NCBI RefSeq assembly: GCF_024198215.1
Contig: NZ_JAKCFA010000003.1
Span: forward strand, 372,001 to 436,000
Reading direction: 5' to 3'
From: Myxococcus qinghaiensis
Lineage (GTDB): Bacteria > Myxococcota > Myxococcia > Myxococcales > Myxococcaceae
DNA: 64,000 bases
Shown: in pieces, positions 42,532 to 50,700 of the stretch
Layout of the letters: the number at the start of each line of letters is the position of its first letter
Numbering within the stretch: position 1 is the stretch's first letter
Notes under the pieces: model-generated
The model's database searches: none
Told to the model about the DNA's origin: nothing
The model's input: only the letters and a program-made list of their open reading frames with translations
Position numbers and translations under genes: made by a program

Positions 42532-43125
42532 GTGCAGATTCGCATCCTGGTGGTTGATGACGAGCAGGACAACTGCGACTACCTCAAGCTGGTGCTGACC
42601 CGCGAAGGCTACGAGGTCGTGACCACGACGGACCCCACCCAGACGGTGGAGATCCTCCGCGGTTCCGATTTCCACCTCGTCATCCTCGACATGATGATGC
42701 CGCAGATGTCGGGGACCGAGGTGCTGGAGCTGATCCGCAAGTACGATACGGACGTTGCCGTCATCGTCGCCACCGCGTACCCCACGGTGGATACGGCGGT
42801 CGCTTCGCTCAAGGCCCAGGCTTCCGACTACGTCAAGAAGCCCATGGAGCCGGAGCAGTTCATCACCGCGGTCCGCAACGCCCTTCAGAAGAAGGGCTTG
42901 TCCCAGGACCCGGAGGCGGACCTGCACCGCGCCATCGGTCGCACCATCCGCGACGCGCGCAAGACGCAAGAGCTCACCCTCAAGCAGCTCGCGCGACGCA
43001 CCGGCTTGTCCGTGTCACTGCTGTCCCAGATTGAGCGCGCGGAGTCCTCCGCGTCCATCTCGTCGCTCTACAAGATTGCCTCGGCGCTGCAGCTGCGCAT
43101 GGGCGAGCTGTTCGGCGACACCTGA
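42532..43125 (+). CDS. Response regulator with XRE-type DNA-binding domain
   Basis: 197 residues from the GTG at 42532, preceded by GAGGAG. The receiver domain (1-120) has the acidic pair D9/D10, phosphoacceptor D53 (ILDMMMP), T81 and K103 (VKKP), all intact. The C-terminal domain (about 130-197) is an XRE/lambda-repressor-type helix-turn-helix (TLKQLARRTGLSVSLLSQIERAE), not the usual winged helix or LuxR type. It lies 82 bases after the twin-FHA gene on the same strand, so the two may form a signalling pair. No histidine kinase gene is adjacent. Confidence 0.88.
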   Translation: MQIRILVVDDEQDNCDYLKLVLTREGYEVVTTTDPTQTVEILRGSDFHLVILDMMMPQMSGTEVLELIRKYDTDVAVIVATAYPTVDTAVASLKAQASDYVKKPMEPEQFITAVRNALQKKGLSQDPEADLHRAIGRTIRDARKTQELTLKQLARRTGLSVSLLSQIERAESSASISSLYKIASALQLRMGELFGDT

Positions 43126-43143
43126 AGCCCCGACACCGCCTCG

Positions 43144-43166
43144 CCGGCCGCGTGACTAGCGGCCGG
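43144..43166. terminator. Hairpin between convergent genes
   Basis: A perfect eight-base stem, CCGGCCGC (43144-43151) and GCGGCCGG (43159-43166), with a seven-base loop. It overlaps the stop codon of the enoyl-CoA hydratase gene and lies 19 bases past the response regulator stop. No T-run, so bidirectional termination is only likely. Confidence 0.5.
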
Positions 43167-43923
43167 TGAAGCGGGGCGGACGCTTCTCCAGGAAGGCCGC
43201 ACGCCCTTCCTTCGCATCCTCGCTACCAAACGCCGTCGCGCGAAGCGCTCTGAGCCTCGCCTGCTCCGCGTCACCCAATGGCGCCCGCGACAGCAACCCG
43301 AACGACTCCTTCATCCCCGACACCGCGCCAGGCGCATGCCCCGCCAGCGTCGCGCACAGCGCGAAGGCACGCGTCTCCGCGTCCTCCTCGCACACGTCGA
43401 GCAGTCCCCAGTCCAGCGCCTCACGCGCATCCAGCTTGCGCGCCGTGAGGAAGAGCTGCTTCGCCCGGGACAGCCCCACCAGTCGCGTCGCCCGAGCCAG
43501 GCCTTCCGGCGAGTAGACGATGCCCAGCTTCGCCGGGGGCATCAGGAAGACGGTGTCCGGCGCGCCCACCCGGAAGTCGCACGAGGCCGCTAAATCGAAG
43601 CCCGCGCCCACCGCCGCGCCCTGCACCAGCGCCACGCTGGGCACCGGGTGGTGCTCCAGCTTGAGCAGGCACTCCACCAGCGCGTCATCCGGCAGGCGCC
43701 CATCCGCACCCGGTGGCCCCAGGTGCGTCAAGTCATAGCCCGCGCAGAAGGTGCCGCCCGCGCCCCGCACCAGCAGCACCCGTACGTGCGCTGCGGGCTC
43801 CAGCGCCGCGTCCAACCGGGCCAGCATCGCGTCATTCAGCGCGTTGCGCCGGGCCGGGTTGGACAGCGTCAACACCCGTACGCCGCCCTCGCGGTCCTCC
43901 ACCTCCACCGAGGGCTCCACCAC
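43156..43923 (-). CDS. Enoyl-CoA hydratase/isomerase family protein
   Basis: 255 residues. Crotonase features include LSNPARRNALNDAMLARLD, an oxyanion-hole segment GTFCAGYDLTHLG, and the second region GAAVGAGFDLAASCDFRVG. The ending FLEKRPPRFTGR is common in crotonases. The family hydrates enoyl-CoA thioesters or isomerises them; the substrate cannot be read. It starts two bases before the end of the biotin carrier gene, which suggests a shared acyl-CoA degradation pathway such as leucine or propionate catabolism. Confidence 0.87.
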   Translation of the reverse strand: MVEPSVEVEDREGGVRVLTLSNPARRNALNDAMLARLDAALEPAAHVRVLLVRGAGGTFCAGYDLTHLGPPGADGRLPDDALVECLLKLEHHPVPSVALVQGAAVGAGFDLAASCDFRVGAPDTVFLMPPAKLGIVYSPEGLARATRLVGLSRAKQLFLTARKLDAREALDWGLLDVCEEDAETRAFALCATLAGHAPGAVSGMKESFGLLSRAPLGDAEQARLRALRATAFGSEDAKEGRAAFLEKRPPRFTGR

Positions 43924-43925
43924 GA

Positions 43926-44138
43926 CTAGCCGAGCACCACGAGGACATCACCCTCGTTGACGGACTGAGCCTCCTTGCACCGAATCTCCTTCACGGTGCC
44001 GGCCTCGGTCGTCTCCACCGGCATCTCCATCTTCATGGACTCGAGGATGACCAGCGTGTCGCCCTCTTTGACTTGCTGGCCGACCTGCACCTCGATCTTC
44101 CACACGGTGCCAGTGATATGCGCCGCAACGTCCGCCAT
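43926..44138 (-). CDS. Small biotin carboxyl carrier protein
   Basis: 70 residues from the ATG at 44138. A single biotinyl domain with the canonical biotinylation motif ESMKMEMP, the lysine being at position 36. It lacks the longer N-terminal part of AccB. Single-domain carriers of this size accompany acyl-CoA carboxylases (propionyl-, methylcrotonyl-CoA) in many bacteria. It lies 44 bases after the biotin carboxylase gene and two bases before the enoyl-CoA hydratase. No carboxyltransferase gene is in the window, so the complete enzyme must draw it from elsewhere. Confidence 0.9.
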   Translation of the reverse strand: MADVAAHITGTVWKIEVQVGQQVKEGDTLVILESMKMEMPVETTEAGTVKEIRCKEAQSVNEGDVLVVLG

Positions 44139-44182
44139 GAGTCCGTTCCTCCGCAGGGGTGTGATGAAGCAGGAGCCTGCCA

Positions 44183-45535
44183 CTACGCCGGCTTGGCGTG
44201 ATGCTCCAGGAAATGCGTATCCAGCTCGCCGGCCTTGAAGGCCGCATCCTGAACGATTCGCAGGTGGAGCGGGATGTTCGTCTTGATGCCTTCGATGCGG
44301 AACGACTGGAGCGCCGTCACCGAGCGCTCAATCGCCTCCGCGCGCGTGGCGCCAGAGATGATGAGCTTGGCGATGAGCGGGTCGTAGTTCGGCGTGACGG
44401 TGTTGCCCTCGGCATAGCCGGCGTCCAACCGCACGCCCTCGCCCGTGGGGGGCTGGAACACCTTCAGCGGCCCGGGCGACGGGAAGAACTTCACCGGGTC
44501 CTCCGCGTAGATGCGGAACTCCAGCGCCGCCCCGCGCCGCACCACGTCCTCCTGCTTCACCGTGAGGTGCTCGCCCGCGGCGATGCGCAGCTGCCAGCCG
44601 ATGAGGTCCAGCCCCGTGGTCAGCTCCGTCACCGGGTGCTCCACCTGGAGCCGCGCGTTCATCTCGATGAAGTAGACCTGTCCGTCCGAGTACAGGAACT
44701 CCACCGTGCCCGCGTTCGCGTAGCCGAACGTCTTCGCCGCCGTGACCGCCGCCGTGAAGAGCTTCTGGGACAGCTCCGCGTTCTTCCCGTCCGCGAACAG
44801 CACGGACGGCGCCTCCTCCACCACCTTCTGGTGGCGCCGCTGGATGGAGCACTCGCGCTCCAGGCAGTGGATGAGGTGGCCGTGGTGGTCCCCCAGAATC
44901 TGCACCTCGATGTGGCGAGGCGCCGGGAAGTAGCGCTCCAGGTACACGCCCTCACGGCCGAAGGCGGACTTCGCCCGGTCCGTGCACTGGCGGAACACCT
45001 TCTCCAGCTCCGCGGGGTTGTTCGCCGCCGCCATCCCGATGCCGCCGCCGCCGCCCGCAGCCTTGCACAACACCGGGTAGCCGATGCGCTCCGCCTCGGC
45101 CAGCGCGGTGGCCACATCCGGCACCAGGCCCTCGCTGCCAGGCACCACCGGGACGCCCGCCGCGGACACCAGCTTGCGCGCCTGGCTCTTGTCCTTCATC
45201 CGCGCCATGGCCTCCGGCGGCGGACCCACGAAGATGAGCCCCGCGTCCTTGCACGCCTGGGCGAAGTCTCCGTTTTCGGACAGAAACCCGTAGCCGGGGT
45301 GCACGGCCTGGGCGCCCGTCTTCTTCGCGGCCTCCAGAATCGCCGGGATGCTCAGGTAGCTGTCCTTCGCTGCGGCGGGGCCGATGCGCACGGCCTCGTC
45401 CGCTTCCTTCACGAACGGCAGCTCCGCGTCCGGGTCCGAGTACACGGCGACCGTCTTGAGCCCCATCTGCCGGGCCGCGGCGCCAATCCGACGCGCGATT
45501 TCACCCCGGTTGGCGATGAGCAACTTCTGGAACAT
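44183..45535 (-). CDS. Biotin carboxylase subunit of an acyl-CoA carboxylase
   Basis: 450 residues from the ATG at 45535. It opens FQKLLIANRGEIARRIG, with GYGFLSENGDFA, the glycine-rich ATP-grasp loop CKAAGGGGGIGM, HCLERECSIQRRHQKVVEE, and FLYSDGQVYFIEMNARLQVEHPVTE. All motifs of the AccC/PccA/MccA biotin carboxylase family are intact. It carboxylates the biotin of the small carrier using ATP and bicarbonate. The downstream enoyl-CoA hydratase suggests a catabolic acyl-CoA carboxylase rather than fatty-acid synthesis, though this is inferred. Confidence 0.92.
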   Translation of the reverse strand: MFQKLLIANRGEIARRIGAAARQMGLKTVAVYSDPDAELPFVKEADEAVRIGPAAAKDSYLSIPAILEAAKKTGAQAVHPGYGFLSENGDFAQACKDAGLIFVGPPPEAMARMKDKSQARKLVSAAGVPVVPGSEGLVPDVATALAEAERIGYPVLCKAAGGGGGIGMAAANNPAELEKVFRQCTDRAKSAFGREGVYLERYFPAPRHIEVQILGDHHGHLIHCLERECSIQRRHQKVVEEAPSVLFADGKNAELSQKLFTAAVTAAKTFGYANAGTVEFLYSDGQVYFIEMNARLQVEHPVTELTTGLDLIGWQLRIAAGEHLTVKQEDVVRRGAALEFRIYAEDPVKFFPSPGPLKVFQPPTGEGVRLDAGYAEGNTVTPNYDPLIAKLIISGATRAEAIERSVTALQSFRIEGIKTNIPLHLRIVQDAAFKAGELDTHFLEHHAKPA

Positions 45536-45676
45536 GGCACATGCCCTCGTGTGCGGAAGGGCGGCGAACCTAACCCCCGCCCCCCTCCCTGACAAGGGCG
45601 CGAGCAGGCGTGCAACAGGTCCCTACAGTCCAGTAAATTTGCGGCTCTACAAAGGCATGACGTACCTTGCCACACC

Positions 45677-46060
45677 GTGAAGCCCACCTCTTCCTCAGGC
45701 ACCGGCGTTGGCGTGGTCGACCTCCATGGCGCTCGCCGCGCGCGTCGGTTGGACCTCTACCGGACCCGCCAGTCGGACCGCGTCCGCACCGTCCGAGGCA
45801 CGCTCGAAGCCCTCACCCAGAGCGGCACGCTGTTCACCCAGGAAGGCACGCGCCGAGGGCTGTCGCTCCTCAAGGCGCTCCAGCTGCTGCAGCGCGCCAG
45901 TGCCCGGCTGGAGGAGCTGGCCGGTGGCGGCGTGATTCCGGCGCCCCGCAAGCAGGAGCGCATCGACGCGCTGTACGAGGAGCTGGATACGCTCTTCACC
46001 CGCGCGGACAAGCTGGCCGGCCGCGATGAAGCCAGCGTGGCGCGGTTGCCCGCCCGCTAA
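45677..46060 (+). CDS. Hypothetical coiled-coil protein
   Basis: 127 residues from the GTG at 45677. The protein is largely helical (LLKALQLLQRASARLEELAG and RIDALYEELDTLFTRADKLAG) with a basic N-terminal segment. No signal peptide or membrane helix. It is convergent with ftsZ (24-base gap) and divergent from the biotin carboxylase. I recognise no family. The upstream 140 bases are less GC-rich than the surroundings (CAGTAAATTTGCGG) and probably hold the promoter. Confidence 0.65.
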   Translation: MKPTSSSGTGVGVVDLHGARRARRLDLYRTRQSDRVRTVRGTLEALTQSGTLFTQEGTRRGLSLLKALQLLQRASARLEELAGGGVIPAPRKQERIDALYEELDTLFTRADKLAGRDEASVARLPAR

Positions 46061-46084
46061 AGCCTCCTCGCCGCCCCGCTGCTG

Positions 46085-47317
46085 CTACGGGAGCTCGGTC
46101 TGCCCCTGGCGGCGCAGGAAGGTGGGGATGTCGAACTGGTCCTCATCCAACGGGAGCGCGGAGTCCTTCACCACGGCCGTCCGGTTGCTGACGGACTTGC
46201 TGTTGTCCACCGTCGACATCGGACGGGAGGCGCCGCTCTTCGCGGGGACCAGGCTGGCCACTTCCTCGCGCGCGTTGTGGCTGTGGATGAGCACCGACTG
46301 CTGCGCGGGCCTGGCCAGGGGGACCTGAACCACCGGCGTCACCGTGCGCACCTTGGGCGCGTCGCGGTGCACGAAGCCCGTGGCGATGATGGTGATCTTC
46401 ACCTCATCCTGAATGTTGTCGTCGATGAGCGAGCCGAAGATGATCTCCGCCTCGCTGTCCGCCGCGTCGTGGACCAGGGTCAACGCCTCGTTGACCTCCT
46501 GGAGCGTCATGTCCCGGCCGCCGGTGATGTTGATGAGCAGGCCCGTGGCGCCGTCGATGGAGACGTCCTCCAGCAGCGGGCTGGAGATGGCCTGCTGCAT
46601 GGCGGTGAGCGCGCGCTTGTCGCCGGACGAGTGGCCCGTGCCCATGAGCGCCAGGCCCTTGTCGCTCATGATGGTCTTCACGTCGGCGAAGTCGACGTTG
46701 ATGTAGCCGTGGTACTGGATGAGGTCGCTGATGCCCTGCACGGCATTCAGCAGCACCTCGTCGGCGCGCTTGAAGGTCTCCAGCAGCGGCATCGGCTCGT
46801 TGGAGAGCGACAGCAGGCGCTGGTTCGGAATGGTGATGAGCGTGTCCACCGCGGCCTTGAGCTCGACGATGCCCTGCTCGGCCTGCTTGCGGCGCTTGTT
46901 GCCCTCGAAGAGGAAGGGCTTGGTGACGACGCCCACCGTGAGGCAACCCAGGCTCTTGGCGATGTCGGCGATGATGGGCGCCGCGCCCGTGCCGGTGCCG
47001 CCGCCCATGCCCGCCGTGACGAAGACCATGTCGGCGCCCTCGAGCACCGCGGCAATCTGGTCTCGAGACTCGAGCGCGGCCTCGCGACCCATCTCCGGGT
47101 TGGCGCCGGCGCCCAGGCCCTTGGTCAGCGTCTGGCCCAGCTGCAGCCGCGTGGGCGCCTTGCTGGCGGCCAGCGCCTGGATATCGGTGTTGGCGGCGAT
47201 GAAGTCCACGCGGTCCAGCTTGGACAGAATCATCGTGTTGACCGCGTTGCAGCCGGCCCCACCCGCCCCGACGACCCGAATCTTGGCGGCCTGCTTGTTC
47301 TGATCGAACTGGTCCAT
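46085..47317 (-). CDS. ftsZ: Cell division protein FtsZ
   Basis: 410 residues from the ATG at 47317. The GTP-binding tubulin signature [16 protein letters not shown], the opening [16 protein letters not shown] and the T7-loop region are clear. The C-terminal conserved peptide is [10 protein letters not shown] just before the end, used to bind FtsA and other partners. FtsZ polymerises into the division ring. In most bacteria it directly follows ftsA; here a 7.6 kb gene lies between them. Its 438-base upstream region holds an inverted repeat and a candidate promoter. Confidence 0.97.
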   Translation of the reverse strand: MDQFDQNKQAAKIRVVGAGGAGCNAVNTMILSKLDRVDFIAANTDIQALAASKAPTRLQLGQTLTKGLGAGANPEMGREAALESRDQIAAVLEGADMVFVTAGMGGGTGTGAAPIIADIAKSLGCLTVGVVTKPFLFEGNKRRKQAEQGIVELKAAVDTLITIPNQRLLSLSNEPMPLLETFKRADEVLLNAVQGISDLIQYHGYINVDFADVKTIMSDKGLALMGTGHSSGDKRALTAMQQAISSPLLEDVSIDGATGLLINITGGRDMTLQEVNEALTLVHDAADSEAEIIFGSLIDDNIQDEVKITIIATGFVHRDAPKVRTVTPVVQVPLARPAQQSVLIHSHNAREEVASLVPAKSGASRPMSTVDNSKSVSNRTAVVKDSALPLDEDQFDIPTFLRRQGQTELP

Positions 47318-47755
47318 GGCGGTCCTTTCGGCAGGCGTCGCGCGGTGCAGCGCGCAAGCCTCCAACCTCCGCAATCATCAGCAAGTCCGGATCTTTGGCA
47401 AGTATTCCGCTACGCACATGTAGCGGGATGGCACGGCGCCGAGTCCTGACGCGGACTTACGCAGCAGCCCCGAAAGCAAGCAGCGCGGCGTGGCGGGTCC
47501 ACTTCGCCCCTTGACTCGCGCCGGACGGCGCACCCTGGCAGGTCTCTCCGCGTCGCCGCCACCCCTTTCCCCCCTGTTCCACGACACACGTGGAAGGTCT
47601 TCACGGAGCGTCACGCGCCTCCGACTCCCGGTGGCGGACGGCCCTCGCGCAAAAAACCGAGGGTGGCTCCGCTTTCCGGAACCACCCTCGGTGTCAACGA
47701 CTTCGGCTGTCAGCCCCGGGGCACCACGGTGGGTGCCCGGGGCGGCGCGACGACA
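47318..47755. promoter_or_regulatory. ftsZ upstream region with inverted repeat and candidate promoter
   Basis: 438 bases without a gene. On the minus strand, TTGCCA (47396-47401) and GATGAT (47374-47379) are spaced by 16 bases, a weak sigma-70-like pair. Just upstream is a perfect seven-base inverted repeat (47407-47413 and 47420-47426, CCGCTAC/GTAGCGG), which could be an operator. The terminator of the giant gene lies further upstream, so ftsZ probably has its own promoter here. Confidence 0.4.
47651..47692 (-). terminator. Intrinsic terminator after the giant surface-protein gene
   Basis: On the minus strand a perfect 11-pair stem (arms 47682-47692 and 47656-47666, ACCGAGGGTGG) with a 15-base loop is followed by a run of five to six T. 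It begins 64 bases after the stop of the giant gene. Confidence 0.87.
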
Positions 47756-50700
47756 TCAGGGGGCCACGCGCTCCACTTCCACCTTGCCGATGCGGACGAT
47801 GTTGAACTCCACGCGGCGGTTGTTCTCGCGGCCCTTCGCCGTCTTGTTGCTGTCGACGGGCTTCGTCTCGCCGTAGCCCTGCGACTCCAGGCGACCGGCG
47901 TCGATGCCCTCCTTCACCAGGAAGGCGCGCACGTTGGCGGCGCGGCGCTTGGACAGGTCCAGGTTGGACGCGTCGTTGCCCTGGTCATCCGTGTGGCCCT
48001 CCACCCGCAGCAGCTCCACCTGCGGGTTGGCGCGCAGCACCGCGGCCACCTGCTTCAGCAGCGGGAAGGAGCGCGGGAGGATGATGTCCTTGCCCGTGGC
48101 GAAGTAGACCTTCTCCAGGATGAGGATGCGCTCGCCATCCACTTGGACCTTCACCTTGCCCTTGTCGGGGCAACCGTCCTCGTCCGTCACGCCGTTGATG
48201 ACCTCCGGCTCCAGCGGGCACTTGTCCGCGACGTCCGGGATGCCGTCCTTGTCGTTGTCCGGGTCGGGGCAGCCGTCCTCATCCTGGAAGCCGTCCTTGT
48301 CCTCGGGCTGGTTCGGGCACTTGTCGTCCGGGTCGAAGAGGCCGTCGCCGTCCGTGTCCACGGGCGGAGCCTCGTCCGGGCAGCCGTCCTCGTCCTGGAA
48401 GCCGTTCTTCGTCTCCGGCTCGTTCACGCACTTGTCGTCGCCGTCGAGGATGCCGTCCTGGTCATTGTCCGGGTCCGGGCAGCCATCCGCGTCCTGGAAG
48501 CCGTCCTTGTCCTCGGGCTGCGTGGGGCACTGGTCGTCCGGGTCGTAGAGGCCGTCGCCGTCCGTGTCGACGGGCGGAGGCGGCGCCGCCTTCTTCGGCT
48601 CGGGCGGAGGGCTGTAGCCGAAGCCCGCCAGCAGCCGGTAGCCCGGCGTGCCGTAGCCCCGGGTGAGGCCCGGTCCACCGCCCAGGTGCGCCGTGAAACC
48701 GCTCGCCGCGCGGTACTTCAGCGCGGCCAGCAGCTCCAGCGGGCTCTCTTCGGAGTCCTGCTCGTCCAGACCGATGGCGCCAATCACCGTCGCCTCGGCC
48801 GCCAGCGGCACCTGGCCCAGCGTGAAGGGAATCTCCGTGCCCAGGCCGTAGGTGAACGCGTTGCCCGCCGTCAGGTTGCGCAGCACCTGCTTCTCGCGGA
48901 TGTCCACGCCGACGTTGGCGGCGAAGCGGACCTTCTCACCGTACTCGGCCACCAGCTTCGGCTGCACGCCCACCCCGGAGCTTCCGAGGAAGTCGTTGCC
49001 ACCCGCCGTGGGCAGCGACACCGGCACCACCAGCGCCAGACCGAAGCGCTCCCCATCAACCAGGCGCGCCTTCGGAACCAGGCGCAGGTCGCCGATACCA
49101 CCGCCGCCCACGCCCTGGGAGAAGGACGAGTCCACCTGCGGCGCCGGGTCCGAGCCCTGAATCGTCACAGGCAGAATCACGCCGATTTCGAAGCGGTCGA
49201 ACAGACCCACCGCGCCCATCAGGTCGATGCCCAGCTGACGGCTCACCAGCGCGGTGATGAACCGGTCCGAGCGAGGGTCCAGGAAGTTGAGCGGCTTGCT
49301 CCCGTAGTTGAGCGACAGGCCCAGGTTCAACCCCAGGTGGCGCTGCACGCGGGCGCTGTGGATGCCGAGGATGTCCTCGGCGCCCGGGCCCGGCTTGAAG
49401 CGCTGCACGTCGATGGACTGCGACACGGGGGACGGCCGCGTCGCCTGCGCATGGGCAGGCTGGGCAGCGAGTGTCCCCGCGAGGGCCAGGCCTCCGGTGA
49501 CGGCCGCCGCCACGCCCCGCGACGAGCGCCCCGCCACGCGGCGGAGGCGACCGAACAGGGGCAGCGCCAGGAACAGCAGCGCCAGCGGCGCGAAGGTGCC
49601 CGCCCCGCCCGTGCTGCAGCCACGGCCCACGACGATGAAGTCGTCATCGCCGACCAGCGGGTTGGTGCCTCCGTTGACCTCTTCCCCGTCGCTCGCACCA
49701 CCGAAGTCGGTGTCGCGGTTGTTCGGGTCCGTCTCGCCGTTGTCGAGGCCGCCGTTGTGGTTGGCGTCCTCGCGGCCGTCGTTCAGGCCGTCAGCGTCGG
49801 TGTCCGGGTCGAGGGGGTTCGTCGCGTTGGAGCCCAGGACCTCCACGCCGTCGCTCAGGTCGTCGTCGTCCGTGTCGGCGTCGTTCGGGTTGGTCTCCGT
49901 GGCGTCCACGCGGCCGTTGTGGTCCGCGTCCTCACGGCCGTCGTTCAGGCCGTCACCATCCGTGTCCGGGTTCCTCGGGTCGGTGGTGGTGCTCGGATCC
50001 AGGTCCGGCACGAAGTTCGGCGAGTCGATGTTGGTGCCCGGAGGCGCCGTCTCCCACGTCACGCCGCGCTCGGTACCGTCGTTGATGCCGTCGTTGTCGC
50101 TGTCCGGATCCAACGCGTCGATGGTGCCGTCCCCATCCGTGTCGGTGAGGGCCTCCTGGCCGTCCGGCACGCCATCGTCGTCGGTGTCGGCGTCGTGCGG
50201 GTCCATGCCGAGCTCGATTTCGCGCTCGTCGCTCACGCCGTCCAGGTCGGAGTCCACGTCGTCCGCGGCCAGGTTCGGGTCCGTCTCGCCCGGGTCGATG
50301 CGGCCGTTGTGGTTCGCGTCCTCCACGCCGTCACGCACGCTGCCGCCGTCCGTGTCCGGGTTGAGGGGGTTCGTCACGGTGGTCGGGTCCGCATCGGGGA
50401 TGAAGACGGTGGCGTCGGTGTCCGAGCCCTCCCCCTGGGTGAGGCCCAGCTCCGTGCCGTCCTGGATGCCGTCGCCGTCCGTGTCCGCCTCGTTCGGGTC
50501 GGTCTCGTCCGCGTCGACGATGCCGTCGTGGTTCTTGTCCTCGGTGCCATCCATCAGACCGTCGTCATCCGAGTCGTCGTCGAGCGGATCCGTCCCGCCC
50601 ACTTCCACCTCGATGCCGTCCGACACGCCGTCGCCGTCCGTGTCCGGGTTGTTCGGGTCCGTGCCGATGGCGATCTCCTCCGTGTCCGTCAGGCCGTCGC

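Noticed and set aside
47378..47614. A 78-codon minus-strand frame between ftsZ and the giant gene
   Set aside because: It has no ribosome binding site and no protein-like sequence, and it overlaps the candidate ftsZ promoter.
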